A stretch of DNA of 64,000 nucleotides from the NCBI GenBank assembly GCA_013400975.1, contig WBMZ01000175.1:323501-387500 (forward strand). Reading direction: 5' to 3'. Positions 51,001 to 64,000 of the stretch are shown here, in pieces; the first letter of the stretch is position 1; each line of letters starts with the position of its first letter. A model generated the notes under the pieces. The model saw nothing but the letters and a program-made list of their open reading frames with translations, did no database searches and was not told where the DNA came from. The stretch comes from Atrichornis clamosus. Its lineage: Eukaryota > Chordata > Aves > Passeriformes > Menuridae. The translations under genes and the position numbers were made by a program.

Positions 51001-51856
51001 AGATTCACAATTCCTGTATGAACGTGCACAGTGAGATTCAAGTAAATGGCAAATGGCACATGGCAGCTCAAATCCCTTTGTGTTGGTATTGGCTTCTTCA
51101 TCTTTCAAACAGTAGAAGCAGCAGTCAGTCTGAGCTGGAATGCAACCAGCTTTGTGTTGAAAAGAGAAGAATTCCCTGTAAGAGGTCAGCATCCAACCTC
51201 AGCTTTGTTCAGCACCACCTCCTGAATACCAAGAATTATGTTTGAAAGGTATGTCCCTTTGAGCAGCTCCTGAATAGGAAAAACTATAGGAGACTGCACA
51301 TTTTTACAGAGAGGATGTGCCCTTCCCCATTTACTGATCCATTGCTCAAAGAGCTCAGAAACCACCTCCTGCAGGTGCCAGGCTTTGAGAACAAAACAAA
51401 ACAAAAAAAAGAAAGATGGATATTCTGGTAACTATGGAGAGGCTAAAAAAACCATTTTTCTAGGTCACTGAGAGCAGGCAAAACACAGAAAGCGTTTTCT
51501 ATTGCCACTCCACTCTCCCCTGTGCTCCCTACAAACATAAATAGTTCTGTGATTCATTGCAAAGCTGCTCTTCCCTTGTTGGATCTTGAAAGAGAATATA
51601 ATTGCTTCTTCCATACACCAGTAATGATGACAGAGACCAAGATGCCTTTTTGACATAAAATGGTATGTCATTCATTAAAATTACTACTGTCTGAGTGGGA
51701 AGTTTTTAGCAGAAGTGTCATCTGCTCAGAACATGCATTGAAAGGAAGTCAGATAAATAGAAGTTTTCTTCTCTAACTTTTGCACAACACATCAAACTAG
51801 TTTGCAGCTGAACAAAAGCTGTCTGCATGTTCTCATAGGAATCGTGGGTTTGTTAA

Positions 51857-51879
51857 AATACCAGCCCAAAGCTGGTATT
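51857..51879. repeat. perfect 9-bp hairpin
   Basis: AATACCAGC, a five-base loop (CCAAA), then GCTGGTATT, followed shortly by an A-run. It is a small stem in intergenic DNA with no known role. Confidence 0.8.
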
Positions 51880-53607
51880 AAAAAACTATTTCTCCACTAT
51901 TTGGAGGGTGAACAAATCAGTTCCTAGTGAAATATTTCATCTGTTATAATTCTTTGCATTCTAAGTGTATAGATTTAGGTAACATTTGAATAAATATATA
52001 GTTTTTGTTACACCACTGCAATCACCAAATGGAAAGCTGTATTAGGCTTAAGGGATGTGTGTTCAGCAGGCAAGGTAAGTAATCAGGAGATGTGGCCAGT
52101 GAAGGAAGCAGTGTGCTCTGTCACAAGCATCCCCACTCAGTAAATGGGTGAAGCACTCTGGCTTGTGAAGCAGTGGTCCTTTCCAGCTTTAAAAGCTTGT
52201 AGAAGTTGTCTCTTAGTGGTGATGCTATCTCCCCAGCACTGCCTGATATCCAGTATCAGCAACAGACCTGTCAGACCCCCATGGCCTTCATTCCAAGAGA
52301 ATTTGTATCATGGAAAGCCAGTGCTCTCGTGCAACAAAAATAATGGTATGCCCTTGGTCAACAGCAATTTGTTCTGTGTCTGTCAGCTCGTTCCCTGCGA
52401 GGGCAGCAGATCCCAGTGCCCATCACGCAGGGGAGCGGGGCTGGGAGATAAAGGTGAAACACGCCCTGTATTCTGAAAGCAGAGTGGGGGCCAGAGCGAC
52501 ATCCCCTTGCCTGTGATGCACCTCCTGGTGCAGCAAACGCAACACATCAATTGCTGATGCTATCAAAGGAAATAGCATTTCCAGCCACATGGGAAATATG
52601 TCAGCAAAACAAATGGATTCAAATAAACAGCAGCAGAAGGCGCATAGCAATATTGATTCATGGCTTTTTATCCTCTGTCCTTTTGAAATGGTCCCTTTCC
52701 AGCACTCAAGCTGCTGTGATAAATGCCTCCTCCCCCTCCTGCATGCTTGGCTACTGAGAATACACTTTGTGTGATTTTTTTTTTTGAGCAGGGAAGAAAA
52801 AAAACACATTACAAAAAAAGACACCTACACTTTGTAGTGATTCTGGTTTTGAGCCATTAACTTGCCCTGCAGGATCAAGCATTGCTTTGAACCTCTCCCT
52901 AATACAACAATGGCTGATTTGTATCAAGGTGCTTCTCAGTAAAGGGAAGATGCCTGAGAAAAACACTGAATTATGTGTCGTTTAAAAAAAGGTTAGCAGT
53001 AGAAATACATCAAAGGAAGCAAGATCAAAATTACTATAAAGTGAGCAATTGAAGCAACTGGAAAAGTTCTTCCCATTCAGACAGGTCACCTATTCAAGTC
53101 CAACCTGAATCAAAAGTGAAAATGAGTCTTCTGCAGCTTTGGAGAAATGAGAAAAGGGGTCTCTCTACTGGGTTTGCATTTGACAGACAGCCCCATTGCA
53201 GAGTCAGCTGCTGTTAATTTCAGCAAAGGACAATGCAAGGTTGTAGGTTCAGATAATTCAAATTATTTGTAATAAAAAAATATTATGCAATTTTTTGCAC
53301 AATCACCACTACCAAAAGAATATTTTTGCCACTTAACCATAAAAACACAGAAGAAGATGTGCAAAAGGTGTTGGTTAGCTCCTGGTTTGTGAATGGATAC
53401 GAGTGAGGCCAAAGCCCAGGCAATGTCTGAGGGCTGTGAACCTTCAAAAGACCCCGTGGTGAGGGTCTCAGCTGCACAGGAATATCAGCTACCAGCAGAA
53501 GTGCCATTCCTGCTTTCCATACCAGCTGCCTCCAGGGAAGGACAATTTACTTTGGGGCTTGCAGACAAACAGGATTGTAAGAGAGTCATCAACTCCAAAA
53601 TTAAATT

Positions 53608-53736
53608 AAGCATTTGAGAAATATCAAGAAAACTTTAACTCCGGTCCATCAGAATACCTAATGCCCTGGTTAAAGCATTTGAGAAATATCAAGAAAACTT
53701 TAACTCCGGTCCATCAGAATACCTAATGCCCTGGTT
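53608..53736. repeat. perfect two-copy tandem duplication, period 65 bp
   Basis: The 64 bases at 53608-53671 recur identically at 53673-53736, separated by one base. The unit begins AAGCATTTGAGAAATATCAA and ends TAATGCCCTGGTT. There are no mismatches, implying a very recent duplication or an assembly artefact. Confidence 0.97.
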
Positions 53737-54690
53737 CTCAAGCACAGCAATGCTGCCAGTTCAAGTCCTTCCTGTTCTCCAGACAAAACAATTTGTTTTC
53801 AAAGTGGAGGCAGCAAAGAGACATTGCTGACCCAATCCCCATGCCCTGAGTGCAGTGCTCAATGACTGCATAGGTACAGGAAGAGGGAAAAAACCCTTGC
53901 AAACCTAAGGAACTGTTTGTGCTGACCTCAGGTTACCCTAGCTGGCACTGGTCTTGTGACAGGACAGTCCTTCCTGCTCATTCTGAAGGCACAACTCACT
54001 AAAAACCCCTCCTTGAGCTCTGGGGTTCATGGCCCATAGCACAGTTCTTGGGCAGGAACGTGAGGGTTTTAGTGAGTTGGTGCTGTTCTGCTAAATGATT
54101 TGCAAGTGCTTATTCCCCTCCTCCAACCCTAGCTGTACATTTTTACTGCTGTAAAAATGTTAGCATGACTGCCTCTGATGAATTTCAGGAGTTTCAACAC
54201 ATAATTTAAAAGCAGAAGTCATTAGCAAGTATCTATTTGATCACTGACAGCTGAAGCAGTAAGAAGAGCTATCGTTTAATAACAGTTAAGGTTAAATATA
54301 CTCCTGTAGTTTATCATCATTCACTTTCCCTAAATGCACGACTTCAGGTAGCAAACTCTGAGGAGAAGGACGGTGTGAATTACATTGTGTGGCAGATATA
54401 ACCATCAGCAGCAGGCTTTAACATCAGAACAATTCAAAACAGGAGTCTGACAAACAATTCCAGGGGTTCATCATATGACATTAAAGTCCTCATTATATCA
54501 TCCTTTCATATATGTGATATATTGGAGGCAGCTCTTAGGCAGTCACACAGTGATAGATGTACTGTATATTAAGGAAATGAAATAGAAATTATGCACAATG
54601 CATCTTTTCTCCTGCTAGTGCCATTGGGCAGGGAAGACTGCAGCACCCTGTTTCTTCAAGAGAAAACGAGAGTCTTGGTGCTTTATCGAT

Positions 54691-54800
54691 ATGGAATAGA
54701 ACAGAATATTTCAGTGGGAAGGGACCCACAATGATCATCTGATCCAAACTTCGTGCAGGTGCAACAGACCCAGCAAATGGGGAGACACAAACCCAGAAAG
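54691..54800 (-). mobile_element. CR1-like 3' end, reverse orientation
   Basis: The plus strand reads AATAGAACAGAATATTTCAG, then TGGGAAGGGACCCACAATGA and TCATCTGATCCAAACT. This is the reverse complement of a CR1 3' end (the usual form is GGAAGGGACCT...GATCATCTAGTCCAAC). Divergence is moderate and the right boundary uncertain. Confidence 0.7.
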
Positions 54801-57446
54801 ACAAGATCCGTTCAGAAAACCTTCATGTCATGCAATAACAGCCTATGCCTTTCCCAGTTGTACTTCCAGAAGGTTGACTTTACCAAACTCACCCACCAAA
54901 ACAAGCACATTTCTTCACTGCTCCAAACTCTGCTCCATTCCCTGTCCCAAAGATGAAGTTGGAAAGCAAAGAGGTGGCCACTACTTCCCGATTCAGAGCC
55001 TTCCACACCCTGGGCTAGTTGGACCAGATTTTGGATGCTCCAGCCCTTTCAGTAAGATAACTGAAGTCCCTCATACCAGTGTGAATGTGGAGCATTAAAT
55101 ATCAATCTATAGCTCAATTTACCAGTGCATAATGCAAAGCAAAAATAACAGCTATGTCTGTCACCTCTGCAGCAGCAGGCAGCATTTCAGTCTGAGTTTC
55201 CTGGGTAGTCTTTCATGGCAGCACAGAGCAGGTGGAAATCATTGCTGTTCTGATCTGGTGGCATTTTACACCCACTCTGGATCAGGGAAAATCACTATAA
55301 AGAGGTAAGGAGAGTCAAATATGTAGCACAGTCTCCTTAAGACAAACATTTGGCAGCATCTATTTTCCATTCTCACATAGCATACCTGCAAATAATATTA
55401 GTCTCTCTGGGCAATTGTAATTGTGAGATCTCTAGTGGGCTGACAGGAGAGAGGAATTGGTTTAGATACTAACAAGCACCCATCTGTAGCACAGCGCAGG
55501 TGACAATCCCAGCCCCAGCCTGCACATCCACATCCCCTCCCAGGTCAGCAGACCTTTTGCAGGTTTTCTCACTCCCTGGGGAGCAGGGCAGGCAAACTCA
55601 CTCTTCCCAACAAATTTGCAGCTGTCGTTCAGAATCTATGTTTTCTTATTACAGAGCTGACAAAGTGACAGCAATAATTAATCTTACTCTGTACAGAGCT
55701 GATTGATATCAAGAAGAATTAAACTACTGTAATCAAGTTAGTCTGTTGCAGATGTGTGAAGTGCTACAGTTTATCAAATTCTGCAGGCACACTGATTCTG
55801 CATAGCACGGGAGGACAATACTGACAAGACAGCAGAGAGCCAGCAGTATAATGCAGGATTTCATGAATGCCTTTTTTAGCTCTTAAAAAGTGCCACACTT
55901 GTCAGCTGCACAAAAGATGCCATGACATGTTAATGCATGTCATATCAAAATTGTCAGAGGATGCTGCACGCTGGCTCTCTGGGGATGTGCTTGGTGTCCA
56001 AATCAACATGTGCCTGCACTGGCTTCTTGTGAGACACCAGGACTTCAGCAGCTCCTGAAATCAAATCATGGGAGTAAATGTGCAGATCTCTGAAGGTGTG
56101 AAAAGATGCTGCTAAGGGATGTCGAAATAAAAGCAAAGCTCAACAAGGACAATTATCTCTGTCAAAGGCCTTTGGTGATCAATGTCAGCTGCTCTCACAG
56201 TCGGAGCCGGGAAAACCACAACATGAATATTTGATTAAATTAGGCCAACCTGAAGTCTCTGCCAGAGCATATGATGCCACGGGTTTTCTATGAGAAGGCA
56301 GGGTTTCTCCTTCACAACAGATTACATCTTTGTCTTGCTTCACCAGTTTCTCTTTCTTCTTCAGCTGAAATGCTTGTAGCACTCCCAATGAAAGGCACAG
56401 CTGGTCAGTGCCAGGGATACCTGGCCTCCTGTGCCAGCCAGCTCAGCTCCCTCCCTAGCATGATCCCCGCAAACCTGAGGAGGAGTTACTGCAAATGGGC
56501 TGCGGGCACAGTCAGCTGGGCTGACCAGCACTTGGCTGCCTGCAAAACCAGGCAGCCCTGCTCCTCACCACACCTCTCCCCCTCAGTTTAGTCCTGTACA
56601 TTCCTGTCCCCTTTCTTGGGGCTGGCCCTTATTTTAACCCCCAACCTCCTTCAAGCTTACTCCATGCACTAAGCAGGCAGATATCAAATCTGGGGGACAA
56701 AACCAAGTGAAGCTTCCAGTGCCACAGCCAGTATGCAGCCAAGGAACAAGAATATGAGTGAGGATGCCAGAAGTGGGGAAAAGGCACAACCCCTCTGACA
56801 ACACTATGGAATTGGCTCAGCCCCCCAGCAGCCAGAGGAATTGTTGTATTCAGAAGGAGCAAGTGCTGTCAGACCTTTATTTGATGCACTTCAGGCAGCT
56901 GAGCGGCCTGGAGATTGTCTACCCAGAATTTACTAACCCCTTGGCATTTATTCTCTTTTCACTCATGATGCTCTACATCTAGCCTAGATGATAAATGTCC
57001 TGTATTCGATCCTGCTCTTCCTTCCCTTTAGAGAACTAAGCTGCTCTGCACTCCCTTAGGCACTATCTGATGTTAACAAATCAAGCTGGATGTTTGCTTG
57101 CAAAGCCTAACCTGGAGGGAATGGCTTATTTTCATTAGCAGCCTGGTCTATTGTTCAACACAGATCCTAAACCTGAGAGATGTAACTCAACCTGCCTGCT
57201 CAGAACTCTATTTCAAAGACTTTTCTCCAGAACAGAAATCCCTTGGTACCTCAAGAAACTGCACAGATCCTCCTGCCAAGAAGTCACCTCCCCCTGCCCC
57301 ACACATGCCTCCAGAAAGAGGAACAGGTCCACCTATCCTGCTGATCCTCTTCTCCCATGGCATGGAAATAGATCTTTCTATTCCACTGAGGCAGTGAAAG
57401 AAGCAGGAGTGGCTCAGATAAGAAACTGGAGGTTTCCTCCCTAAGC

Positions 57447-57500
57447 AAAAACTGTTAGGCTGGAAGAGACCTTCTCGGTTGCTAAGACTCATTACTGCCA
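57447..57500 (-). mobile_element. possible degraded CR1 3' end
   Basis: ACTGTTAGGCTGGAAGAGAC followed by CTTCTCGGTTGCTAAGACTC resembles the reversed CR1 3' end, but only the GGCTGGAAGAGACCTT core is convincing. It may be a chance match. Confidence 0.35.
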
Positions 57501-60500
57501 TCACAAATAGCTCTTCTGTGTGAAATGGCAAACTGACCAAACTCTCTCCTTAAACTAAGTCTCTTGCATCTGTGGCAAGGCCCTACTCCCCTAATGCCTA
57601 AAAGCTGTCTGTCAATTCCCAGCCTCTGGTCCTTTTGCAGCTGGTTTATCCTCATTTTCTGTATTTACCTTCTATCAATTCCATTGACTGACTCCTTGAC
57701 CTCATACTATTTAGTGTTTCATTGTGTTCCTTCATGCTCCAATGCAAACAAAAGGAAGTGCAAACACAGGAGAACACATCAAGAGCAATAGGAAGAATCA
57801 TACAGCTTTAAACAATTATGAAGAGGTGGGTCAAAACGTTAGAGAATAGCCCACAGCTGAACATTGCAGTTTTCCACATAATAAATAAACAAAAGAGGAA
57901 CTAGAAAATTGGACCTGTGAGTTTGAAATGAAACAAGATTCTTCCTGCAAATGGAACAGCATTAATAATGTCATACAATGGCCACTTCTGTGTCAGAGCT
58001 GTATTAATGGGGCTGAACAAACACAGCTGGGGAAGAAGGAAGATTTGAGAAAAAGAAATTCAATTGTTGGAAAGAGCCAAGTAGGCAAATTTACTGTTAT
58101 TGTAATAACATGGTGGAACACACCAAGCAGTCCCTGTAAATGAGATGTGGGAGGTTATGCTTCCTCTGCTCCACAGAAGAAAAAGGAACACGCAGAATTC
58201 TCATCTTGCCTCTAAGCAAGCAAAAGCTTTTAGGGTCATCTGATTCTGTGGGAGAAGGACCAAGGTACAGGAGCTGGGTGGAGCCCAGGCAGGAGCCAGC
58301 CAGAAACATGCTGGACTATGCAGGAGATCACGTCCCTGCAGCAAACAAGGCTTCCCCTTTCCAGTGGTTTGCTCTTGCAAAGAAAGTCATTCTCTATTCA
58401 TGCCTCCCGGATTAATAGCAAAATTACCAGAATGGACAGTACTCCAGAGCAGTCAAAAAGAGAGCTCTTCAAATAGAGCAGCTTCATTCCTGTGAAACTC
58501 TCAAGGTTATCTTTCTTGGCTTTCAAAACTTTCTTTTGCAACCCCTCTTCTTTCAACAACCAAGATTCAAAGTTTCCTAAGTCTTTTATGAAAAATCTCC
58601 TGGAATGTATCACAGAGTTGTATCACGTAATGGCCTTTCAGAGAACATCTTGAACTCAGGCAGAGGAAAACATCTTCACATGCAACAAAGCAAAGAGGTA
58701 GCTTAGCAAAGAATCATTATCGGAACAATTAGGCTTTCAGCTGGTAACATCAAAGAGTTTATTTATTTGTTACAGGGCTGGAAAATAGAGCAGAAAGAGT
58801 TATAAAATGTTCCAGCTCATCTGAGAGCAAGCACAAAAGCTCCATGTACAGACATATCACCCTTTCTCAGATGAAAGCAAGTAAAAACCTTGTGATGAAT
58901 TCTGCGAGCACAAACCCACGAGAAGCTGGGGTCTCTGACCACAGTGCATTTAAGAATCTACAGAGATGTAACTTGGTTTAGAGAAATTCTTGGGAACAAG
59001 TCAAATCTTTTTCCTTTCTCTGTTTAAAAATTTTTGAGCATTTTTGTACTTGTATTGAAAAACTCTAAGAATGTTCTTTTTTTAATTTAAAAACACAAAA
59101 GCTTAGTTTTCAGTAGCTGCAAAATTTTTTCCATATTTTTCCTTGAATAAAAACTGAAACAGAGTGCAAAGAATTGATATTATGGCTGCAATTTCCATTT
59201 TTGTCAAAGCTTTTGCCCCTGGAAATTCTGTCAAAGGTGTTTTGTTGTTGCTGGCACCCCTGCTCCTTTGTAAAATTCAGGTGAACCACCAGAGATGAGC
59301 ACAAGAAACTCTCTTTATTGCACTATACATCAGTTTCTTGTTTTGTTTGAAGATACTGCTGGTCTGCACCAAAACAAGAGGTTCAGGAGTGAAGTGAGCA
59401 AGGGATCTGACCTCACTCATTCCCAGAAGTAGGAGCTGGCATGTTCTCTTCTGGTAAAAGCCTTTCATTTTCACATTTTCAGAACAACATATTGTGTTCT
59501 ATGTCAAAGAAATACTTGGGCCAACGCAATCCTTTTTAGCTTTTTTATTTTACACTTCTGTGGGAAGATGAAAAAAGTTGGAGGGAACCAACCCACAAGC
59601 ATTTTCCTCACACATTCCTCGTTCACTCAGCAAACCAAAAAATCAATTCTTCATCCATCTCTAGTGCTCAGGGTCACTGAAAGTGAAACACATTTTTTTC
59701 AGTAAGCCATTCCTAATAAAAGGCACAAAGATCTGTGGACAAATGGTTTTTGTGTAGATCTGGAGACATACAAATTGAAATTAAACTAGTATCCAGCATT
59801 TCTTTCTCTCTATAAAAGATGAATATTAAAGGGGAAATTTTTTGCTAGAAGTTAGTGGATGTGTGGGTTATATTATTCAACAGGTTTTATGATGATTTTG
59901 CTATATGTTCAGCATAAGTAGCATTTTACTATAGCAATTTCTTTACAGAGAAAGTTATTGGATGTATTTCAATGAAATATTTTACTGATCATCACTATTA
60001 TGAGGTTATTAATAAACAGATGATAGCAGATGAATGGTTCTGCTCTCAATGTCTAAGTTTCTTTAAATCTTCTCCTCACAGAAGGTGCCCTTATATTCCT
60101 GTAGAGAGAGGGGGAGGCAGCAGAGTGAGCAGGTTGCTTTCTGATCTAACATTTCCTTCTCTGTAGCTACTCAATTCCCAGTATGTCTCTGTAATAAAGA
60201 ATTCTAAATCTTTACACAGCAACTATCAGCATGGTGGGGAGGGGACAGTTTGATTTTCACCACAGGGCCCCTCTTGCATTCACCACAGCACAATTTAATA
60301 GGGACACTGAAAACAAAGCAAAGCCTTTCACCATGTAGGGAATGAGAGAAGTGACTTCTCTCCTGCTTCAGCCCACACCCTTTGTTCGACCAAACAAGGT
60401 GACAGAGTCCCTCTCACCTCTCCAAAATCTATTTGTTTCATTTCCAAGGGTTTGGAAACTACTTCCACTGTTTTCGCACGGCTGGCCACTGTGGAAGATC

Positions 60501-62335
60501 TGTTCCAGCACAGCTGATGCAGCCATACCAAGCACCTCCATAATATCATGTCCCTCCCAGCCACACAGCTCCCAGCATAAGCAACGCAACCTCTGTTTTG
60601 TGTATTTTTCTATTCAAAATTTCAGGAGATAAAGCGCCTGCACAACAATGGGTTTTTGCAGAGCTGCTGTGGTCCCACATCCTGAGCCAGTGGCCTGAAG
60701 GCAGCGTGCCTGCCACTGCAGCAAGTGAGGGGAAGCACAGGGGACAGAGATGTGGCACCCACAGACACAGCCCCCACACCTCCCGCTGCCAGCTGTAAAC
60801 CCAGCTCTGCCTCCTTTGCCTGTCTCTCCCTTTACTCTGGAAGAAGCTCTGGTGCAGCCCAGCTCTAATTTTTGTGTTTGGAAGGTTTCATATTGCCAGC
60901 ACTGCTAGGGAGAGGTGAGCCGGGCCTTGGAGCTGCACACACCGATCCAGAGCTGCAGAACCTGAGGCTGCCACACAGATTTTCCATTGCCAGTCTACAG
61001 ACCTCTGCCTCCACAAAGGCCCAGGAACAGCATCCACACACATTCCCTCCGTTTGAGGGTTACATGTACACTTCCAGGAGTAATCTTCTCATGCCTCCTT
61101 TTATTAGAGCTGGCATGAGAAATGTGAGCAGAGATTTAGAGGGTGGGACGAGACCTGGCCAAACGTTTTGCTTTAGTGCAGTCCACAGTGTGTTCACCCT
61201 GTAGCTCACTCTCCCTAGGACACCACTGTATCTGTACAAAGCCTTTTCCTTACCCACAGGCACACACATACACGCTCTGAGGATGAAGCTGGAGTTGTAA
61301 CTCCGTCGTATGGCTTTGTCACAGCTGTCACCAGTTCAGGGAAAAAAGTCATGAAACTCCTCTTCCATTTTGAGCTAACCACTGAGCAGTGCGTTAATTT
61401 TCTGGGTCAGCATCCCAGGATTTTCCTTTTCCTAGCATGCTGTTCAGAACTCTCCACTCTTTGACTTCATGTACAACTTCTATAGACAGAGAGTGCTTAA
61501 TCCCCTCTGAAGTAATTTCTTTCTTCTTTTATGACTGGAGCCCTGGACAGTCTGTTATGCTTCAACCCCAGTGCTATATTTAACTCAACAATCTTGTTCA
61601 TTCTTCCTCTCATCTACAGCTTGGCTGAAAGGAAGAAATTGCAGCCATGAATAAAATACCAGGAAGAAAGTCAAACTGTACAACAGACTTTTAGGCAAAT
61701 TCCAACACCTGCAACTTTGCCCATTCTGTTTAGGATGGGTTTGCATTCAGCTTACTGCTCGGAGGGGATGTGTGAGAGTTAAAAACATGTGACCTTAGGA
61801 ACACAAGAAATGGGACAGAATTTGAAACAGTGGTGAGGTAGCACTCTTGTCACAGGGCCAGGCTCTTGCCCTAAGATTAGGGTTGGCTCCTGCAAATGCA
61901 GTGGGCATGTGTAGCTCCCAGGGTACAGATTTCCTGGAATATTTTCCAGCAGACTTTGCCTACCACTGTGCAGTACTGCTCAAGAAAACAAGATCAACAT
62001 GGCATTTTTTATCACTTTCAAAACAAGAAAATTCAATTTGTCTACATTTAGGTGCCACAGCACTGTACACAACTCATAATTTTCCATGTTAGTTCTGACA
62101 CCCTTTCCAAGACGAGCACTCTCCCATTTTGTCATATCTGCAAAGAGGAAGACTGTGAGTTAGGGCTGCCTGGCTCTGATATTGATCACATGCTCATCCT
62201 CCCTCAGCTATTTGATGTGGACACACCCCTCACCATCTCACCCACACAGCAAGGAATGACCACAAATCACAGCAATCCCCATCCTGAAATGTTTTAGGAA
62301 CAAGAGTTAGGTATCTTTGGGGTTTGTCTCTGCTA

Positions 62336-62375
62336 AAGTTAAACTTCAACTTCTTGGTTGAAGTTAAACTTCAAC
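62336..62375. repeat. direct repeat overlapping a palindrome
   Basis: AAGTTAAACTTCAAC occurs at 62336-62350 and again at 62361-62375 (period 25). The second copy lies in a perfect inverted repeat at 62357-62375 with arms GTTGAAGTT and AACTTCAAC around one A. Confidence 0.92.
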
Positions 62376-64000
62376 GTCTTTACAGTTTATTTAATATGCT
62401 TTGTTCATGTTCAGTAGAGGCATCTTTTCCTGAGGCGCTTGGAGAGTGCATTGGGGGAAAAGGCAACAGATTTTCCAGATATCTGTACCTAAAATTAACA
62501 ATTTACCTACATGCAAATGCCCATGAATGTAAACTGATCTTCAGAAATATGGTGGATTTAGATAATTTTTAGTGACAAGGAGACAAAAAGTGCCAATTCT
62601 GTCTTTATTCAGTTGGTTTTCTACATATGACATTTTTATTTTCCATTTCCCTGGAGTGCAGACAACTGAGAGGCTCCAGGTTTAGCCTTTGAAATGTTGG
62701 TACAGCTGTGGGGTGACAGCTCACAGAGCAGACACCAGCACACACAAGGGCCTACAACACAAATGCTCAGAGAAGTCTAAATTCACAAAAGCCTAATGTG
62801 CTGAAGAAGTTCATCAGCAGTCACATTGTTAAACAATTTCAATCCGCTCTAGTTCATACATTTCTCTTGGTTACAGCAAAACCTCATGCAAATCTGCTGC
62901 ATGTTCCCAGCAATAGAAGGGTCTCATGGCAGCAAATAATGAATTTCACGTTTGGCTTTGAGACTTAAAACCAACTGAACTTAAAACTCACTAACAAAAG
63001 TATGACCCATCCACGGACACAGTCTCCATTTCCACTTTTCCAAGCAAGAACTGCCTCTACCCTGAATCTAGACAGTTTTTGATTGTCCCCCAAATCTGGA
63101 ACTGATGGCAAAAACACAGAAGAGGCAAAAGAACCAATGTTTGTTTAGCAGCAAGTTAAAGGAAGAGTAAACTCCTTTCAAACTTCAGATTGGTCTGACA
63201 AATGTCAGGAAAAAGGGAAAAGCTGAGACAAGAGAAACTGAAGCCTTTAGCCCGTGACCTCCTGCTCTCAGCAGGGATTTCTTTCACAGACAGATGCTCC
63301 ATATCCCTAAGCCCTCTTAATGACTTGGGTAGTTCCAATGGCAGCAGAAATTATGTTCTCTGCACCTCTGGTCACAGAGAGGACTGGTGGGAGACAATGC
63401 TTCCAGCCACCACCCAGGAGCCAGGGAACCCTTGTCTGTTCCCACTGCCCCTGTGATAAACAAAGAAGGTGTGGAAAGGGCAGTTGTCTTGCACCAGGTT
63501 TTGCACCAGCCATGAGGGAGACTGGAGGAAGGCCAACCTCCTCATTGTTCTGGGAGCCTGCTCACAAAGACTCTTTTATTTAAATTGTTTTGTGTCCGTT
63601 TTGTTCCACCAGACCCACTCTAAATAGGCATTTTGTTTGCTATTAATGAAATCTGCTTCAATTTCAAAAGTTCTGTTTGCAGGCTGCAATCTCAGTCCCA
63701 GTCCAATTTAAATATCTGTTGTTTTGGTGGTGGACTTCTGGACTACATCCCTGTAGCTCAATGCCAAAAACATAACAGAGAAAATTTCACCCACGGTTAG
63801 GAGCCATCTGGTTCTGCTGCTCTGAAAAGTGAGACAGATAAGGAGCTGTATGATACCCATGTAAGGCAATTTGCTGGCCTGTTTATCATACCTGACTCTG
63901 GGGTGCACAGCTTTATTTTGATTTGATAAAAAGCAAAGGAGTACAGCTGCAGCACACTGCTGCTTCACTAAGTCGACAGATGGGCATCACTGCAAGGAAG

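Larger units (their letters stand above)
48001..54690. other. intergenic region, no gene found
   Basis: Contains an isolated CRE-like word TTACGTCA at 48058-48065, an A-rich low-complexity tract at 49571-49603, the small hairpin at 51857 and the 65-bp tandem duplication. Open frames of up to 137 codons (50300-50713, minus) show no recognisable protein. Confidence 0.65.
54801..64000. other. intergenic region, no gene found
   Basis: Holds the doubtful CR1 fragment at 57447 and the palindrome/direct repeat at 62336. All open frames are at most about 110 codons and unrecognised. In mammals the next gene on this side is NANOS1, a short intronless gene encoding paired CCHC zinc fingers; nothing like it is seen, so it presumably lies further right. 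Confidence 0.65.

Overview
This is nuclear DNA from a bird. The evidence is a spliced vertebrate gene with GT-AG introns, AT-rich introns, a CpG-island promoter, and several CR1 LINE 3' ends of avian type; one resembles passerine CR1s, but I cannot fix the species. No operons, CRISPR arrays, phage, tRNA or rRNA genes are visible.

One protein-coding gene is certain: CACUL1 (CDK2-associated cullin domain 1, also called CAC1), on the minus strand. Seven coding exons were placed by eye from splice sites, reading phase and similarity to the vertebrate protein: 39523-39262, 33197-33071, 28899-28797, 18451-18356, 13888-13786, 2669-2580 and 788-650. They join without a frameshift into 920 nt (306 codons plus 2 nt), from the initiator ATG to an Asn-Gly-Phe-Thr-Arg junction. 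The last coding exon(s), stop codon and 3' UTR lie beyond the left edge of the window.

Layout. 1-649: start of the next intron. 650-39523: CACUL1 exons separated by introns of 1.8 to 11 kb, containing A-tracts, a possible MIR relic, a perfect palindrome, an unexplained 226-codon antisense ORF, and a CR1 end in intron 1. About 39170-39960: the GC-rich promoter, with Sp1-, E2F-, ETS-, ZNF143/THAP11- and CTCF-type motifs and a short upstream ORF. 40023-40553: two more CR1 3' ends. 40554-64000: intergenic DNA with no gene I can support, holding a probable ancient L2 relic (about 47400-48000), two CR1 relics in the opposite orientation, a perfect 65-bp-period tandem duplication and some small inverted repeats.

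CACUL1 promotes CDK2 activity and G1/S passage. The promoter motifs (E2F, ETS, Sp1, ZNF143) fit a ubiquitously expressed, growth-linked gene, but that link is inference. I found no convincing undescribed biological system. The items most worth checking are the CTCF and ZNF143 sites, the uORF, the bird-specific N-terminal linker, the L2 relic and the long antisense ORF.
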